DNA of 54,814 nt from Streptomyces triticisoli (GCF_003270085.1 NZ_QFDQ01000038.1:1-54814), one strand, 5' to 3'; shown: positions 46,512 through 54,814, numbered from the stretch's first letter. A program made the numbers and translations. Notes: generated by a model from the letters alone, not told the origin.

Positions 46512-47717
46512 TCAGCCGAGCAGCACCTCCGCCAGTACCCGCGCCGCCCGCTCCACGTCCCTGAAGCCGACGTACAGCGGGGTGAAGCCGAAGCGCAGGA
46601 CGTCGGGGTGGCGGAAGTCGCCGACCACGCCGCGCTCGATCAGCCGCTTCATCACGTCCCCGGCGTCCGGACAGCGCAGGGCCACCTGGCTGCCCCGCTC
46701 CTCGTGGGCCACCGGGGTCAGACACTGCACGCGTCCGGCGGGGACGTACTCGGCGACGCACTCCAGGAAGAAGTCCGTCAGCGCGAGGGACTTGGCGCGC
46801 ACGGCCTCGACCGTCACCCCGTCCCAGACGTCCAGCGCCGCCTCCAGGACGAGCAGGGAGAGGATGTCGGGCGTGCCCACCCGCCCCCGCAGCGCGCCCG
46901 CCGCCGGCTCGTACGCGTCCCGCATGCCGAAGGGCTCGGCGTGCGAGTTCCAGCCGGGCAGCGGGGAGTCGAAGCGGTCCTGGAGGTCGCGGCGGATGTA
47001 CAGGAACGCCGGTGAACCCGGGCCGCCGTTCAGGTACTTGTAGGTGCACCCGACCGCCAGGCCGACGCCGTGCTCGTCCAGCCCCACCGGCAGGGCGCCC
47101 GCGCTGTGGCACAGGTCCCAGACGGCGTACGCGCCCGCCGCGTGCACGGCCGCGGTGAGGGAGGGCAGGTCGTACAGGCGGCCGGTGCGGTAGTCGACGT
47201 GGTTGAGCAGGACCGCGGCGGTGCGGGAGGACAGGGCCCCGGGCACCTCGGCCGGCGTCACCGGGCGCAGGGCGCAGCCCGTCATGCGGGCCGCCGAGCC
47301 CGCGATGTAGCCGTCCGTGGGGAAGGTCGTCGCGTCGACCAGGATCTCGTCCCGGTCGCTGCCGCCGTCACCCGGCTCCCGGGCCATCCGTACGGCCGCC
47401 ACCAGCGCCTTGAACACGTTGACGCTGGTCGAGTCGCCCACCACGATCCGGCCGGGCGCCGCCCCGACCAGCGGGGCGATCCGGTCGCCGATCCGCTCGG
47501 GCGCGGTCCACCAGCCGCTCTCCGTCCAGGAGCGGATGCGCAGCTCGCCCCACTGGCGGCGGACGACGTCGGCGATCCGGTCGGGGACGTGCGCGGGGAG
47601 CGCGCCGAGCGAGTTTCCGTCCAGGTAGACGCCCTCGTCGAGGACGAACCGGTCGCGGAGCCCCGCCAGTTCGTCCGCCGCGTCCAGCTTCTCTGCTTTT
47701 GCGATCGGTTCAGACAT
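46512..47717 (-). CDS. kynU: Kynureninase
   Basis: This 401-residue PLP enzyme cleaves kynurenine to anthranilate and alanine. Visible: the N-terminal VYLDGNSLGALP, AVWDLCHSAGALPV (PLP-ring Asp) and the PLP Lys in GCTYKYLNGGPGSPAFLYI near residue 225. The length is normal. Its ATG overlaps the end of the dioxygenase gene by 8 bases. Confidence 0.96.
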   Translation of the reverse strand: MSEPIAKAEKLDAADELAGLRDRFVLDEGVYLDGNSLGALPAHVPDRIADVVRRQWGELRIRSWTESGWWTAPERIGDRIAPLVGAAPGRIVVGDSTSVNVFKALVAAVRMAREPGDGGSDRDEILVDATTFPTDGYIAGSAARMTGCALRPVTPAEVPGALSSRTAAVLLNHVDYRTGRLYDLPSLTAAVHAAGAYAVWDLCHSAGALPVGLDEHGVGLAVGCTYKYLNGGPGSPAFLYIRRDLQDRFDSPLPGWNSHAEPFGMRDAYEPAAGALRGRVGTPDILSLLVLEAALDVWDGVTVEAVRAKSLALTDFFLECVAEYVPAGRVQCLTPVAHEERGSQVALRCPDAGDVMKRLIERGVVGDFRHPDVLRFGFTPLYVGFRDVERAARVLAEVLLG

Positions 47718-48576
47718 GGGACCTCGCTGTCCACAGCTCGGGGAAGACGTTCTTGCGGGCCCGCTTCTCCAGCCAGGCCACCCCGGCGGAGCCGCCCGTG
47801 CCGGGCTTGGCGCCCATCGCGCGGCGGGTGGCGACCAGGTGGTCGTTGCGCCAGCGCCAGACCAGTTCGGCGACATCCGTCAACGCCTCGCCCAGGCGGG
47901 CGAGTTCGTGGTCAGGGTCACCGGAGTAGAGCGCCGTCCAGACGGCCTCGACCTCCTCCGAGGGCTCGTAGCGCAGCGAGACGTCACGGTGCAGGACGGC
48001 GTCCGGGACGGCGTGCCCGCGCCGGGCGAGCAGCCGCAGCACCTCGTCGTACAGGCTCGGCTCGTGCAGCGCCTTCTCCAGTTCCGCGTGGGCGCGGGGG
48101 GCGCCGCGGTGCGGGACGAGCATGGACGCGGACTTGTCGCCGAGCAGGAACTCCATCCGGCGGTACATCGCCGACTGGAAGCCGGAGCCCTCGCCGAGGG
48201 CGCCGCGGTAGCTGTTGAACTGGGCCGGGGTGAGCTGTCCGAGCGGCTTCCAGGAGGCGTTCAGCGCCTCCAGTTCCCGTACGGACCGCTTCAGCGCGGC
48301 GGTCGCCGTCGGTACGTCGTCCGAGCGCAGGGCGCGGGCGGCGGTCTCCCACTCGTGCACGATGACGGTGAACCACAGCTCCATCACCTGGGTGGTGACC
48401 AGGAAGACCATCTCTCCGGGATCGTCCGAGAGGGGCTGCTGGAGGTGGGTGAGCACGTCCGCCCTGACGTAGTCCTCGTACGGCGTCGTGCCCGCGAAGT
48501 CGAGATGCGGGGTCTCGGGCTCATTGGTCTCAGCGGCCTCGGTGTGCTGAGGGGTCGGGTGAGCCTGTTGGGACAT
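47710..48576 (-). CDS. kynA: Tryptophan 2,3-dioxygenase
   Basis: This 288-residue heme enzyme opens the indole ring of tryptophan to N-formylkynurenine. Family blocks: YEDYVRADVLTHLQQPLSDD, FLVTTQVMELWFTVIVHEWE, SWKPLGQLTPAQFNSYRGAL, GEGSGFQSAMYRRMEFLLGD and WRWRNDHLVATRRAMGAKPG (heme-ligand His region, substrate-binding). The ATG at 48576 follows AGGAGACAGCG. Confidence 0.96.
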   Translation of the reverse strand: MSQQAHPTPQHTEAAETNEPETPHLDFAGTTPYEDYVRADVLTHLQQPLSDDPGEMVFLVTTQVMELWFTVIVHEWETAARALRSDDVPTATAALKRSVRELEALNASWKPLGQLTPAQFNSYRGALGEGSGFQSAMYRRMEFLLGDKSASMLVPHRGAPRAHAELEKALHEPSLYDEVLRLLARRGHAVPDAVLHRDVSLRYEPSEEVEAVWTALYSGDPDHELARLGEALTDVAELVWRWRNDHLVATRRAMGAKPGTGGSAGVAWLEKRARKNVFPELWTARSHV

Positions 48577-48680
48577 CGCTGTCTCCTGTTGTACTCCGGG
48601 TAGCGGTCCGCCCCTGCCGATGCCGGCACGGGGGCCCCGGTCCCCACCGGCATCCTGCGCACCCCGGGCACGGAGCGCAA

Positions 48681-48706
48681 GGCCCGCCCGGTCGTTCGGG
48701 CGGGCC
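48681..48706 (-). terminator. Terminator upstream of kynA
   Basis: GGCCCGCCCG and CGGGCGGGCC form a perfect 10-bp stem with a 6-base loop, after the toxin-like gene on the minus strand. The other bases between 48577 and 48794 hold the kynA promoter region. Confidence 0.75.
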
Positions 48707-48794
48707 CGCGTGCAGGACGCGCAGGAAGCCGCGGTTCGGCTCGTGCTCCCAGGTTCACGAGGCCAGGCCGGACCGCACCCGACCGGCGGTTTTG

Positions 48795-49220
48795 TCAGGT
48801 CTCCTCGGTCCAGTACCGCTGGAGCCGCGCCATCGCCTCTTCCTTGGTCAGGGCTGCGACCTCCTCCTCGGCGAGCCCGGCGCGGTGGATCAGCAGGAAC
48901 ACCAGATCGGCGGGGAGGGTTTCCTTCGGCGTCTCGGGGGCCCCACGGTCCGGGAGCGTGCCGTCCAGCACGCATGTCCAGAACCCGTCTTCGGTGACGT
49001 CCAGTTGGTCGCGCAGGATGTGCGCCCATATGGCGGCCCCATAGACCGTGCGGTCCACTGGGTGGGAGATCCGGGTGCGCAGCACCCGGCCGTCGTGGAG
49101 CGTGAGTTCGTACGTCACATGATGCGTGCCGGTGCGGCCCCGTGCATCCCGCACCCGCTTCCACCCTTCGATGTGGCAGAAGCTGTCGTGACGCCGGCGG
49201 CCCGGCTGGGGCCACGTCAA
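48795..49220 (-). CDS. Putative toxin of a type II-like pair
   Basis: This 141-residue protein (VTYELTLHDGRVLRTRISHP, YGAAIWAHILRDQLDVTEDG, LFLLIHRAGLAEEEVAALTK in the C-terminal part) is coupled to the upstream antitoxin-like gene. Its TTG start overlaps the antitoxin stop (TTGA). I do not recognise a catalytic family; the toxin label rests on the pairing with a Phd/YefM-like antitoxin. GTG codons further in are alternative starts. Confidence 0.65.
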   Translation of the reverse strand: MTWPQPGRRRHDSFCHIEGWKRVRDARGRTGTHHVTYELTLHDGRVLRTRISHPVDRTVYGAAIWAHILRDQLDVTEDGFWTCVLDGTLPDRGAPETPKETLPADLVFLLIHRAGLAEEEVAALTKEEAMARLQRYWTEET

Positions 49221-49633
49221 CGCGGGGCCCCCACGATCCAGTCCCGCAGTTCCGCGTCGTCACTCAGCGCGATCAGCTGTACCAGTCCCCAGTTGTCCTG
49301 GTGGTTGGGTGCCGTCCGCAGTCGCTCCTGCCAGTCCTCCGCGTACTCGCGCAGAGCATCGGCCATTTCCCCTATGGCCTCGTCGAAGGTGGCGCCGTCC
49401 GCGGCCACCGGCAGCCCCGGAATGAACACCGACCAACCGCCCGCCTCGGGGACCACCCGCGCCTTCGACGGACACACCAGGGCCAGGTACCGGAGCAGCC
49501 GGGAGACGTCCACGACGGCGGCCCGGCCCTGGTCGCGGCGCACAGTGGCGACCCGTCCCTCGTCAGCCGCGTCCAGGAGGTCCTTCAGGTGCGCGCGCGC
49601 CTCGGTGTAGCTCTCGTAGTGCACGGCCGACAT
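49217..49633 (-). CDS. Phd/YefM-like antitoxin with HicB-like C-terminal part
   Basis: This 138-residue protein begins with a Phd/YefM-type DNA-binding segment (YESYTEARAHLKDLLDAADE, RVATVRRDQGRAAVVDVSRL). It continues with a HicB-like stretch (GWSVFIPGLPVAADGATFDE, AIGEMADALREYAEDWQERL). The fusion-like combination is notable. The ATG at 49633 has a near-perfect Shine-Dalgarno (AAGGAGGT). It overlaps the toxin-like gene by 4 bases. A repeated-half-site operator lies just upstream. Confidence 0.8.
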   Translation of the reverse strand: MSAVHYESYTEARAHLKDLLDAADEGRVATVRRDQGRAAVVDVSRLLRYLALVCPSKARVVPEAGGWSVFIPGLPVAADGATFDEAIGEMADALREYAEDWQERLRTAPNHQDNWGLVQLIALSDDAELRDWIVGAPR

Positions 49634-49674
49634 GGGACCTCCTTGGATTCAGGGCTCCACCGTGCACCACGGGG

Positions 49675-49704
49675 GTAAGTACGTCAAGTACTTCGCGTAC
49701 TTAC
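49675..49704. promoter_or_regulatory. Operator with three AAGTAC-type half-sites upstream of the antitoxin
   Basis: GTAAGTACG (49675-49683) and CGTACTTAC (49696-49704) are perfect complements, and a third palindromic AAGTACTT sits between them (49686-49693). The cluster lies 42 bases upstream of the antitoxin ATG and is AT-rich relative to its surroundings, as expected for autoregulation by the antitoxin/toxin complex. Confidence 0.75.
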
Positions 49705-49801
49705 CTCAAGCCCGTCGCGTCCGGGTGGCCGGGGGCGAGCGCGGCCGGAGAGCGGGCCGACGCACTGCCTGGCGCCGGTGCGCAACTGGCAGACTGCACG
49801 T

Positions 49802-50221
49802 ATGACCACGCACAAGAACCTGCTCAGCGGCCCTGAGCCGACGTACCTGCCGGAAAACGAAGAGGCGTACCGCCTGCTGGGCGAGGACTCGTTGCCGCCG
49901 GCCGAGGTAGTGGCGAAGCACCCCACGTTCTCGCTGGCCTGGGCCATGCTCGCCGATGACGCTTTCGAGGCCGGGCGAGTGGTCGAGTCGTACGCGTACG
50001 CACGCACCGGCTACCACCGTGGACTCGACCAGCTCCGCCGGGCCGGCTGGAAGGGGCATGGCCCCGTCCCCTGGAGCCACCAGGCCAATCGCGGTTTCCT
50101 GCGTTGCCTCGCCGCCCTGGCCCGCGCGGCCGGCGCGATCAACGAAAAGGACGAGACGGAGCGCTGCTGGCAGTTCCTTCAGGACAGCAGCGCCGAGGCG
50201 TACGCCGAGCTGAAGCGATAA
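49802..50221 (+). CDS. DUF3151 protein
   Basis: This 139-residue soluble protein matches the actinomycete DUF3151 family (TYLPENEEAYRLLGEDSLPP, FSLAWAMLADDAFEAGRVVE, SYAYARTGYHRGLDQLRRAG, FLRCLAALARAAGAI). The function is unknown, but in Streptomyces it is usually beside fba, as it nearly is here (an MFS gene intervenes). Confidence 0.85.
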   Translation: MTTHKNLLSGPEPTYLPENEEAYRLLGEDSLPPAEVVAKHPTFSLAWAMLADDAFEAGRVVESYAYARTGYHRGLDQLRRAGWKGHGPVPWSHQANRGFLRCLAALARAAGAINEKDETERCWQFLQDSSAEAYAELKR

Positions 50222-50243
50222 CAGCCACAGCGGCTCGAAAGAA

Positions 50244-50275
50244 CGTGCTGCCGCTCCTCAAGAAGCGGCAGCACG
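50244..50275 (+). terminator. Terminator after DUF3151 gene
   Basis: CGTGCTGCCGCT and AGCGGCAGCACG form a perfect 12-bp stem with an 8-base loop 22 bases after the stop. The bases from here to 50486 hold no supportable gene. Confidence 0.8.
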
Positions 50276-50486
50276 GAGGATCCGATCACGGACCGGGCCC
50301 CGCCCGAGCCGTCATCGACCAACTGCCCCACGCCGGCGACGACGCCGGATACCGCGCGGCCACCTCGGCGGGCGAGGTCATGGGATCCGGTCTGCTGCAT
50401 TGCCCGTGATCGGCAACAGTTGCCTTCGGCCCCTCAGGAACGGCCGGTTCCGCGGGCACACTGCAAGGTGAAGGACGACGACACGA

Positions 50487-51989
50487 TCACGAGGCCGACC
50501 CAGCGCTGGAAGCCGTGGACCCGCGCCCTGTGTCCAGCGGTGGAGCCGTCACCCAGCCGTGGGTGCGGCATTCCGGGTGACGGCAGTCCGGGGCCGGGCG
50601 GCGGACGGTCGCGAAGGCCAGCACCGCCCCCGCCACCAGCACTCCCGCGCAGACCGGCATCGCACGGTGGAACGCGGCGTCGAAGGCGGGCGGGGAGCGG
50701 TACGCCTCCGGGCCCATCCCGGACAGCAGGGGCAGGGCGGCCACCGCGATCAGGCCGGCCGCGCGGGCGGCGGCGTTGTTGATGCCGCTGGCCAGGCCGG
50801 CGCGGGAGGTGTCCACCGAGGCGAGGACGGTGGCGGTCAGCGGGGCGACCAGGGTGACCATGCCGGCGCCCATGACCAGCAGGGCCGGCAGGACGTCGGT
50901 CAGGTAGTCCGCGCCCTCGCCGACCCGCAGCATCAGCAGCATCGCCGCCGCGCAGAGCAGTGGTCCGGCCGTGAGCGGGATACGTGGGCCGATGCGGTCG
51001 GCGAGGGCGCCCGAGCGGGCCGAGAAGAGAAGCATGAGGACGGTGGTCGGGAGCAGGGCGGTGCCCGCGGCGAGCGGCGAGTAGCCGGCGACGACCTGGA
51101 GCTGGAGCGCGGTGAGGAAGAAGAAGCCGCCGAAGGCCGCGTACACGCACAGGGTGACCAGGTTGACCGCGGTGAACTGGCGGGAGGCGAAGATGTCCAG
51201 CGGCATCATCGGGTCCCGGCGGTGCTTCTCGACGTACCCGAAGGCGACCGCGGCGGCCACCCCAGCGGTCGCGGTCAGGGCTACGGCCAGGGAGCCGCCG
51301 CGGGCCTCGATCAGGGCGTACGTCACCAGGGCGAGGGACAGCGCGCCGAGCGCCGCGCCCAGGACGTCGAAGCGGCCGTGGGCGGCGGGGTCGGCGGACT
51401 CGGGGACGTGGCGTACGGCGATGGGCGCGCAGGCCAGGGCCAGGGGGATGTTCAGCAGGAAGACCCAGCGCCAGCCGGGGCCGGCCACCAGCCAGCCGCC
51501 GAGGAACGGGCCGACGGCCGCGCCGATGCCCCCGAAACCGGACCACAGGCCCACGGCTCTGCCCCGGTCGTCCGGGTGGAAGGAGGCCTGGATGAGGGCG
51601 AGGGAGCCGGGGGTGAGGAGGGCGCCGCCGATGCCCTGCAGGGCGCGGGCGGCGACCAGGACGGCCGGGTTCGGGGCGAGGCCGCACAGCAGGGAGGCGG
51701 CGGCGAACCAGACGACTCCGAGCACGAAGATGCGGCGACGGCCGTACCTGTCGCCGAGTGAGCCGCCGAGAAGGATCAGGCCGGCCAGGGTGACCAGGTA
51801 CGCGTTGACCGTCCACTGCAGGGCGCCGAGGCTCGCGTCCAGGTCGCGGCCGATGCGGGGCAGGGCGACGTTGACGACGGTCGAGTCCAGCAGGGCCATG
51901 CTGGAGCCGAGCACGGTGGTGAGCAGGATCCAGCGGCCGGTGGGGCTGGAGATCCGGACGGCCGGGGTGTGCTGTGCGGTGACAGCCAT
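50487..51989 (-). CDS. MFS drug exporter, DHA2 (14-helix) type
   Basis: This 500-residue permease has the motif-A-like GGSLGDRYGRRRIFVLGVVW and motif C-like GIGAAVGPFLGGWLVAGPGW with about 13-14 helices, typical of EmrB/QacA drug:proton antiporters. The N-terminal HTPAVRISSPTGRWILLTTV precedes helix 1. No TetR regulator is adjacent. It interrupts the DUF3151-fba neighbourhood. Confidence 0.93.
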   Translation of the reverse strand: MAVTAQHTPAVRISSPTGRWILLTTVLGSSMALLDSTVVNVALPRIGRDLDASLGALQWTVNAYLVTLAGLILLGGSLGDRYGRRRIFVLGVVWFAAASLLCGLAPNPAVLVAARALQGIGGALLTPGSLALIQASFHPDDRGRAVGLWSGFGGIGAAVGPFLGGWLVAGPGWRWVFLLNIPLALACAPIAVRHVPESADPAAHGRFDVLGAALGALSLALVTYALIEARGGSLAVALTATAGVAAAVAFGYVEKHRRDPMMPLDIFASRQFTAVNLVTLCVYAAFGGFFFLTALQLQVVAGYSPLAAGTALLPTTVLMLLFSARSGALADRIGPRIPLTAGPLLCAAAMLLMLRVGEGADYLTDVLPALLVMGAGMVTLVAPLTATVLASVDTSRAGLASGINNAAARAAGLIAVAALPLLSGMGPEAYRSPPAFDAAFHRAMPVCAGVLVAGAVLAFATVRRPAPDCRHPECRTHGWVTAPPLDTGRGSTASSAGSAS

Positions 51990-52057
51990 GGTGGGATCAT
52001 CCCGCGCCGGCCGGTCCGGAGCCAGGCGGGCGGGCGGGAAGACGGAGGACGGACGGC

Positions 52058-52095
52058 GACGGGCCGGTGCCGCGGCTGCGGCACCGGCCCGTCGG
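52058..52095 (-). terminator. Terminator after fba
   Basis: A perfect 17-bp stem (52058-52074 with 52079-52095, 4-base loop GGCT) lies 14 bases past the fba stop. Confidence 0.9.
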
Positions 52096-52109
52096 AAGGC
52101 ACCGTGACG

Positions 52110-53141
52110 TTACTTGATCTTCGTGCCCGTCGAGCGCAGGTTGCCGCAGGCCTCGACGATGCGCTGGGCCATCGACGCCTCGGCCAGCTTGCCCCAGGTG
52201 CGCGGGTCGTAGGTCTTCTTGGAGCCGACCTCGCCGTCGACCTTGAGGACGCCGTCGTAGTTCTTGAACATGTGGTCGGCCACGGGACGCGTGAAGGCGT
52301 ACTGGGTGTCCGTGTCGATGTTCATCTTCACCACGCCGTTCTCCAGCGCGGTGCGGATCTCCTCCTCCGTGGAGCCGGAGCCGCCGTGGAAGACGAAGTC
52401 GAACGGCTTGCTGTCGGCCGGGCGGCCGAACTTCGCCGCGACGCCCTCGTTGAGCTCCCTCAGCAGGTCCGGGCGGAGGACGACGTTGCCCGGCTTGTAC
52501 ACGCCGTGCACGTTGCCGAAGGAGGCGGCCAGCAGGTAGCGGCCCTTGTCGCCCAGGCCCAGGGCCTCGGCGGTGCGGATCGCGTCCTCGACCGTGGTGT
52601 ACAGCTCGTCGTTGATCTCGTGGGAGACGCCGTCCTCCTCGCCGCCCGTCGGGGTGATCTCCACCTCGAGGATGATCTTCGCGGCGACGGTACGGGCGAG
52701 CAGCTCCTGGGCGATCTTCAGGTTGTCGGCCAGGGTCTCCGCGGAGCCGTCCCACATGTGGGACTGGAACAGCGGGTTCCTGCCGTCCTTGACGCGCTCC
52801 TCGGAGATCGCGAGCAGCGGACGTACGTACCCGTCGAGCTTGTCCTTCGGGCAGTGGTCCGTGTGCAGCGCGATGTTGACCGGGTACTTCTCGGCGACGA
52901 TGTGCGCGTACTCGGCCAGGGCCACGGCGCCGGTGACCATGTCCTTGCTGTACTGGCCGCCCAGGAACTCGGCGCCGCCCGTGGAGATCTGGACGATGCC
53001 GTCGCTCTCCGCCTCCGCGAAACCGCGCAGGGCCGCGTGCAGGGTCTGGGAGGACGTCACGTTGATGGCCGGGTAGGCGAACTTGCCTGCCTTCGCCCGG
53101 TCGAGCATCTCGTTGTAGACCTCGGGGGTTGCGATGGGCAT
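52110..53141 (-). CDS. fba: Class II fructose-bisphosphate aldolase
   Basis: This 343-residue enzyme interconverts fructose 1,6-bisphosphate and the triose phosphates. Zinc-binding and active-site blocks: NIALHTDHCPKDKLDGYVRP, LEVEITPTGGEEDGVSHEIN, ASFGNVHGVYKPGNVVLRPD, FDFVFHGGSGSTEEEIRTAL and VKMNIDTDTQYAFTRP. The length fits the long class II form. A perfect 17-bp terminator follows the gene. Confidence 0.97.
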   Translation of the reverse strand: MPIATPEVYNEMLDRAKAGKFAYPAINVTSSQTLHAALRGFAEAESDGIVQISTGGAEFLGGQYSKDMVTGAVALAEYAHIVAEKYPVNIALHTDHCPKDKLDGYVRPLLAISEERVKDGRNPLFQSHMWDGSAETLADNLKIAQELLARTVAAKIILEVEITPTGGEEDGVSHEINDELYTTVEDAIRTAEALGLGDKGRYLLAASFGNVHGVYKPGNVVLRPDLLRELNEGVAAKFGRPADSKPFDFVFHGGSGSTEEEIRTALENGVVKMNIDTDTQYAFTRPVADHMFKNYDGVLKVDGEVGSKKTYDPRTWGKLAEASMAQRIVEACGNLRSTGTKIK

Positions 53142-53313
53142 CTGTCCGCTCCTTGTATCTGCGGGGTGCGTCTGCGTGCTTACGGCCCTGACCTAGGGAG
53201 TGACGTCATTGTCGGCCCCATCTTCGCAGACGTTGCCGGAAGTGTCGGACACCCAGTCCAACCTGTGGATGAACCGGGTCGTCCGGGACGGGGCGCCCGG
53301 TCCGCCCACCGGC

Positions 53314-53862
53314 TCAGTCCAGGCCCAGCTCGTCCTTCGAGTACGCGAACAGGTACGGCACCCCGGCGCCCTCCTGGATCTTCTCGGCCGCGCCGGTCGC
53401 CCGGTCCACGATCGTCGCCACGGCCACGACCTCGGCGCCCGCCTCGCGCACGGCCTCCACGGCGGCGAGCGGGGAACCGCCGGTCGTGGAGGTGTCCTCG
53501 ACGACCAGCACCCGGCGGCCCTTGATCTCCGGGCCCTCCACGCGCCGCTGCAGTCCGTGCGCCTTGGCGGCCTTGCGCACCACGAAGGCGTCCAGCCTGC
53601 GCCCGCGCGCGGCGGCGGCGTGCAGCATCGCCGCGGCGACCGGGTCGGCGCCCATGGTCAGGCCGCCGACCGCGTCGAACCCGAGGTCGGCGGTCAGGTC
53701 CAGGAGCACCTGGCCGACCAGCGGGGCCGCCTCGCCGTCGAGGGTGACGCGGCGCAGGTCGACGTAGTAGTCGGCCTCCAGGCCGGACGACAGCGTCACC
53801 CTGCCGTGCACCACGGCCTTGTCCTTGATCTGCTGCAGCAGCTCGCCGCGAACGTCGCTCAT
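53314..53862 (-). CDS. pyrE: Orotate phosphoribosyltransferase
   Basis: This 182-residue enzyme adds PRPP to orotate in pyrimidine synthesis. The PRPP-binding motif is RVLVVEDTSTTGGSPLAAVE, preceded by DAVGGLTMGADPVAAAMLHA and the Lys/Arg region FVVRKAAKAHGLQRRVEGPE. Its start lies 10 bases from the epimerase stop, so they are co-transcribed. The 172 bases on to fba show no gene. Confidence 0.94.
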   Translation of the reverse strand: MSDVRGELLQQIKDKAVVHGRVTLSSGLEADYYVDLRRVTLDGEAAPLVGQVLLDLTADLGFDAVGGLTMGADPVAAAMLHAAAARGRRLDAFVVRKAAKAHGLQRRVEGPEIKGRRVLVVEDTSTTGGSPLAAVEAVREAGAEVVAVATIVDRATGAAEKIQEGAGVPYLFAYSKDELGLD

Positions 53863-53872
53863 GCCGGCCAGC

Positions 53873-54661
53873 TTAAGCGCCGCGCCAGGTCCAGGTCGTC
53901 GTGGCCTCCAGTGGTTCCAGCGGTGTGACCAGGCGCGGGAGGGTGTTCAGGCCGCCCGGCGGACCGGTCTGCGGCTCCACGCACACGGCGGCCTGCTGCT
54001 CGTCGTAGACGACGACCCACTCCACGGGGCTGGTCACCCTCAGCTCCAGCTGCCCGGGCCAGGTGAGCGTGACGTCGACGCCTCCGGGCATGCCGAAGCA
54101 GTCGTCCCAGGGGCCGGGCTTGGGGTCGATGCGGTGACCGGTGGGCAGGTGGTCCTCGCCGCGCTCCTCCTGCCAGGCGGGCTGGAAGTCGATCCGTACG
54201 TCGTCCCGCCCGAGGTTGCGGTTGAACCACGGGTGCCAGCCGACCTGGGCCGGGAAGGAGGACTCGTACGTCTCCACGGACATCGTCAGCGTCAGGGCGT
54301 TCCCGGTCAGGGTGACCACCTGGGTGACGCGGCCGGGGTAGGGCCAGGGGTCGACCAGGTCGTACGTCATCACCGCCTCGTCCGCCGAGGTGCGGGCCGT
54401 GCGCCAGACGCCGTCGCGGGCGGTGCCGTGGATGGCGTGCGGCGGGGAGTTGAGCGGCATCTGGTGGACGACGGCACCGTCCCGGAACCGGCCGTCGCGG
54501 ATGCGTCCGCACCAGGGGACCATCGGGAAACAGCCGAACCGCTCTCCCTGACGGAGCAGCTCCAGCCCCCCGACGCGGAGCCCCGCGACGCGCCCTCCGT
54601 TGCCCGGCCGCACGATCGCCTCCGCGTCTCCCGCGGTCAGCGTGATGTCTTCGTTACTCAC
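53873..54661 (-). CDS. Aldose 1-epimerase-like protein
   Basis: This 262-residue galactose-mutarotase-fold protein includes GNGGRVAGLRVGGLELLRQG, FPMVPWCGRIRDGRFRDGAV, PHAIHGTARDGVWRTARTSA, VGWHPWFNRNLGRDDVRIDF (His/Trp of the active cleft) and VCVEPQTGPPGGLNTLPRLV. It probably equilibrates anomers of an aldose or sugar phosphate. It precedes pyrE in the same transcript. Confidence 0.9.
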   Translation of the reverse strand: MSNEDITLTAGDAEAIVRPGNGGRVAGLRVGGLELLRQGERFGCFPMVPWCGRIRDGRFRDGAVVHQMPLNSPPHAIHGTARDGVWRTARTSADEAVMTYDLVDPWPYPGRVTQVVTLTGNALTLTMSVETYESSFPAQVGWHPWFNRNLGRDDVRIDFQPAWQEERGEDHLPTGHRIDPKPGPWDDCFGMPGGVDVTLTWPGQLELRVTSPVEWVVVYDEQQAAVCVEPQTGPPGGLNTLPRLVTPLEPLEATTTWTWRGA

Positions 54662-54814
54662 GCAACGAGGCTACTGTGCGGATCAAGGGGGTGGTTTCCG
54701 CCGGGGGCGCCGGTGCGGGGGGGGCGCGGCCGAGCCGCGCAAGGCGGATACGCTCCGGCGGCGCGAGGCGGGTGCCGCCCGGCTGCGCGGTGCCGCCGCG
54801 CAAATCGGGCGCCG
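54662..54814. other. End of window, no gene assigned
   Basis: The last 153 bases lie upstream of the epimerase gene. They contain a short G-run near 54717 and no frame I can support. Confidence 0.3.

Noticed and set aside
44040..47015. 991-codon open frame on the plus strand
   Set aside because: It runs antisense through the sensor kinase, hydrolase and kynureninase genes and shows no protein-like motifs.
50276..50486. Coding-like plus-strand stretch after the DUF3151 terminator
   Set aside because: No start with a ribosome binding site and no recognisable protein; composition alone does not support a gene.
54717..54727. G-run near the window end as a regulatory G-quadruplex
   Set aside because: A single run lies in a GC-rich intergenic edge and lacks the four-tract pattern at usable spacing.

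Overview
The window looks like chromosomal core DNA of a Streptomyces (or very close actinomycete). It is very GC-rich with strong third-position GC, uses GTG starts often, has many stop/start overlaps (ATGA, GTGA), and carries genus-typical genes: GlnR, XRE plus DUF397 pairs, ECF sigma/anti-sigma pairs, SLATT, DUF5063, DUF3151 and Uma2 proteins. No tRNA, rRNA, CRISPR array, transposase or integrase was seen.

Layout. 1-7.5 kb: a membrane protein (cut by the window edge), a MoaD/ThiS-like protein and an alpha/beta hydrolase on the minus strand; then on the plus strand glnR (global nitrogen regulator), a LacI-family regulator, a gutted HtrA protease gene, a 72-residue ORF and an OmpR-type response regulator/sensor kinase pair. 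7.6-10.7 kb: the most unusual locus, a 62-residue Gly/His/Arg/Ser/Tyr repeat peptide, a perfect 11-bp hairpin, an ABC exporter and an atypical Ser/Thr kinase overlapping the exporter by ATGA. This reads like a precursor-exporter-modifier or secreted-peptide operon. 10.9-19.3 kb: a sigma/anti-sigma pair, a twin-RCK potassium-channel-like protein, an S9 peptidase, SURF1 and a second ECF sigma/membrane partner pair. 19.7-23.9 kb: asd-ask (with an internal start for an aspartokinase beta subunit), DUF5063, recR, ybaB. 24.2-30.1 kb: SLATT protein, membrane Ser/Thr kinase, class III aminotransferase, GntR regulator and an unknown protein.

30.1-34.9 kb is an accessory patch. A decayed second copy of a gene tail brackets two unknown ORFs, followed by small hypotheticals and a DUF397/XRE regulator pair. 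35-45 kb: purA, a degenerate diacylglycerol-kinase-fold protein, two Uma2-type nucleases flanking a MarR/GbsR-controlled ABC efflux pair, a P450 and a NarL-type two-component system. 45.4-48.6 kb: a tryptophan-to-anthranilate set (tryptophan 2,3-dioxygenase, kynureninase, and a likely formylkynurenine formamidase). 48.8-49.7 kb: a toxin-antitoxin-like pair with a repeated-half-site operator. The right end carries a DUF3151 gene, an MFS exporter, fba, pyrE and an aldose epimerase.

From memory of Streptomyces coelicolor gene numbering, 1-7.5 kb matches a block on one side of dnaA in descending order, and the asd-to-pyrE part matches a block on the other side in ascending order, roughly equally far from dnaA. 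This suggests that the window spans an endpoint of an origin-centred inversion, with the repeat-peptide operon at or near the junction.
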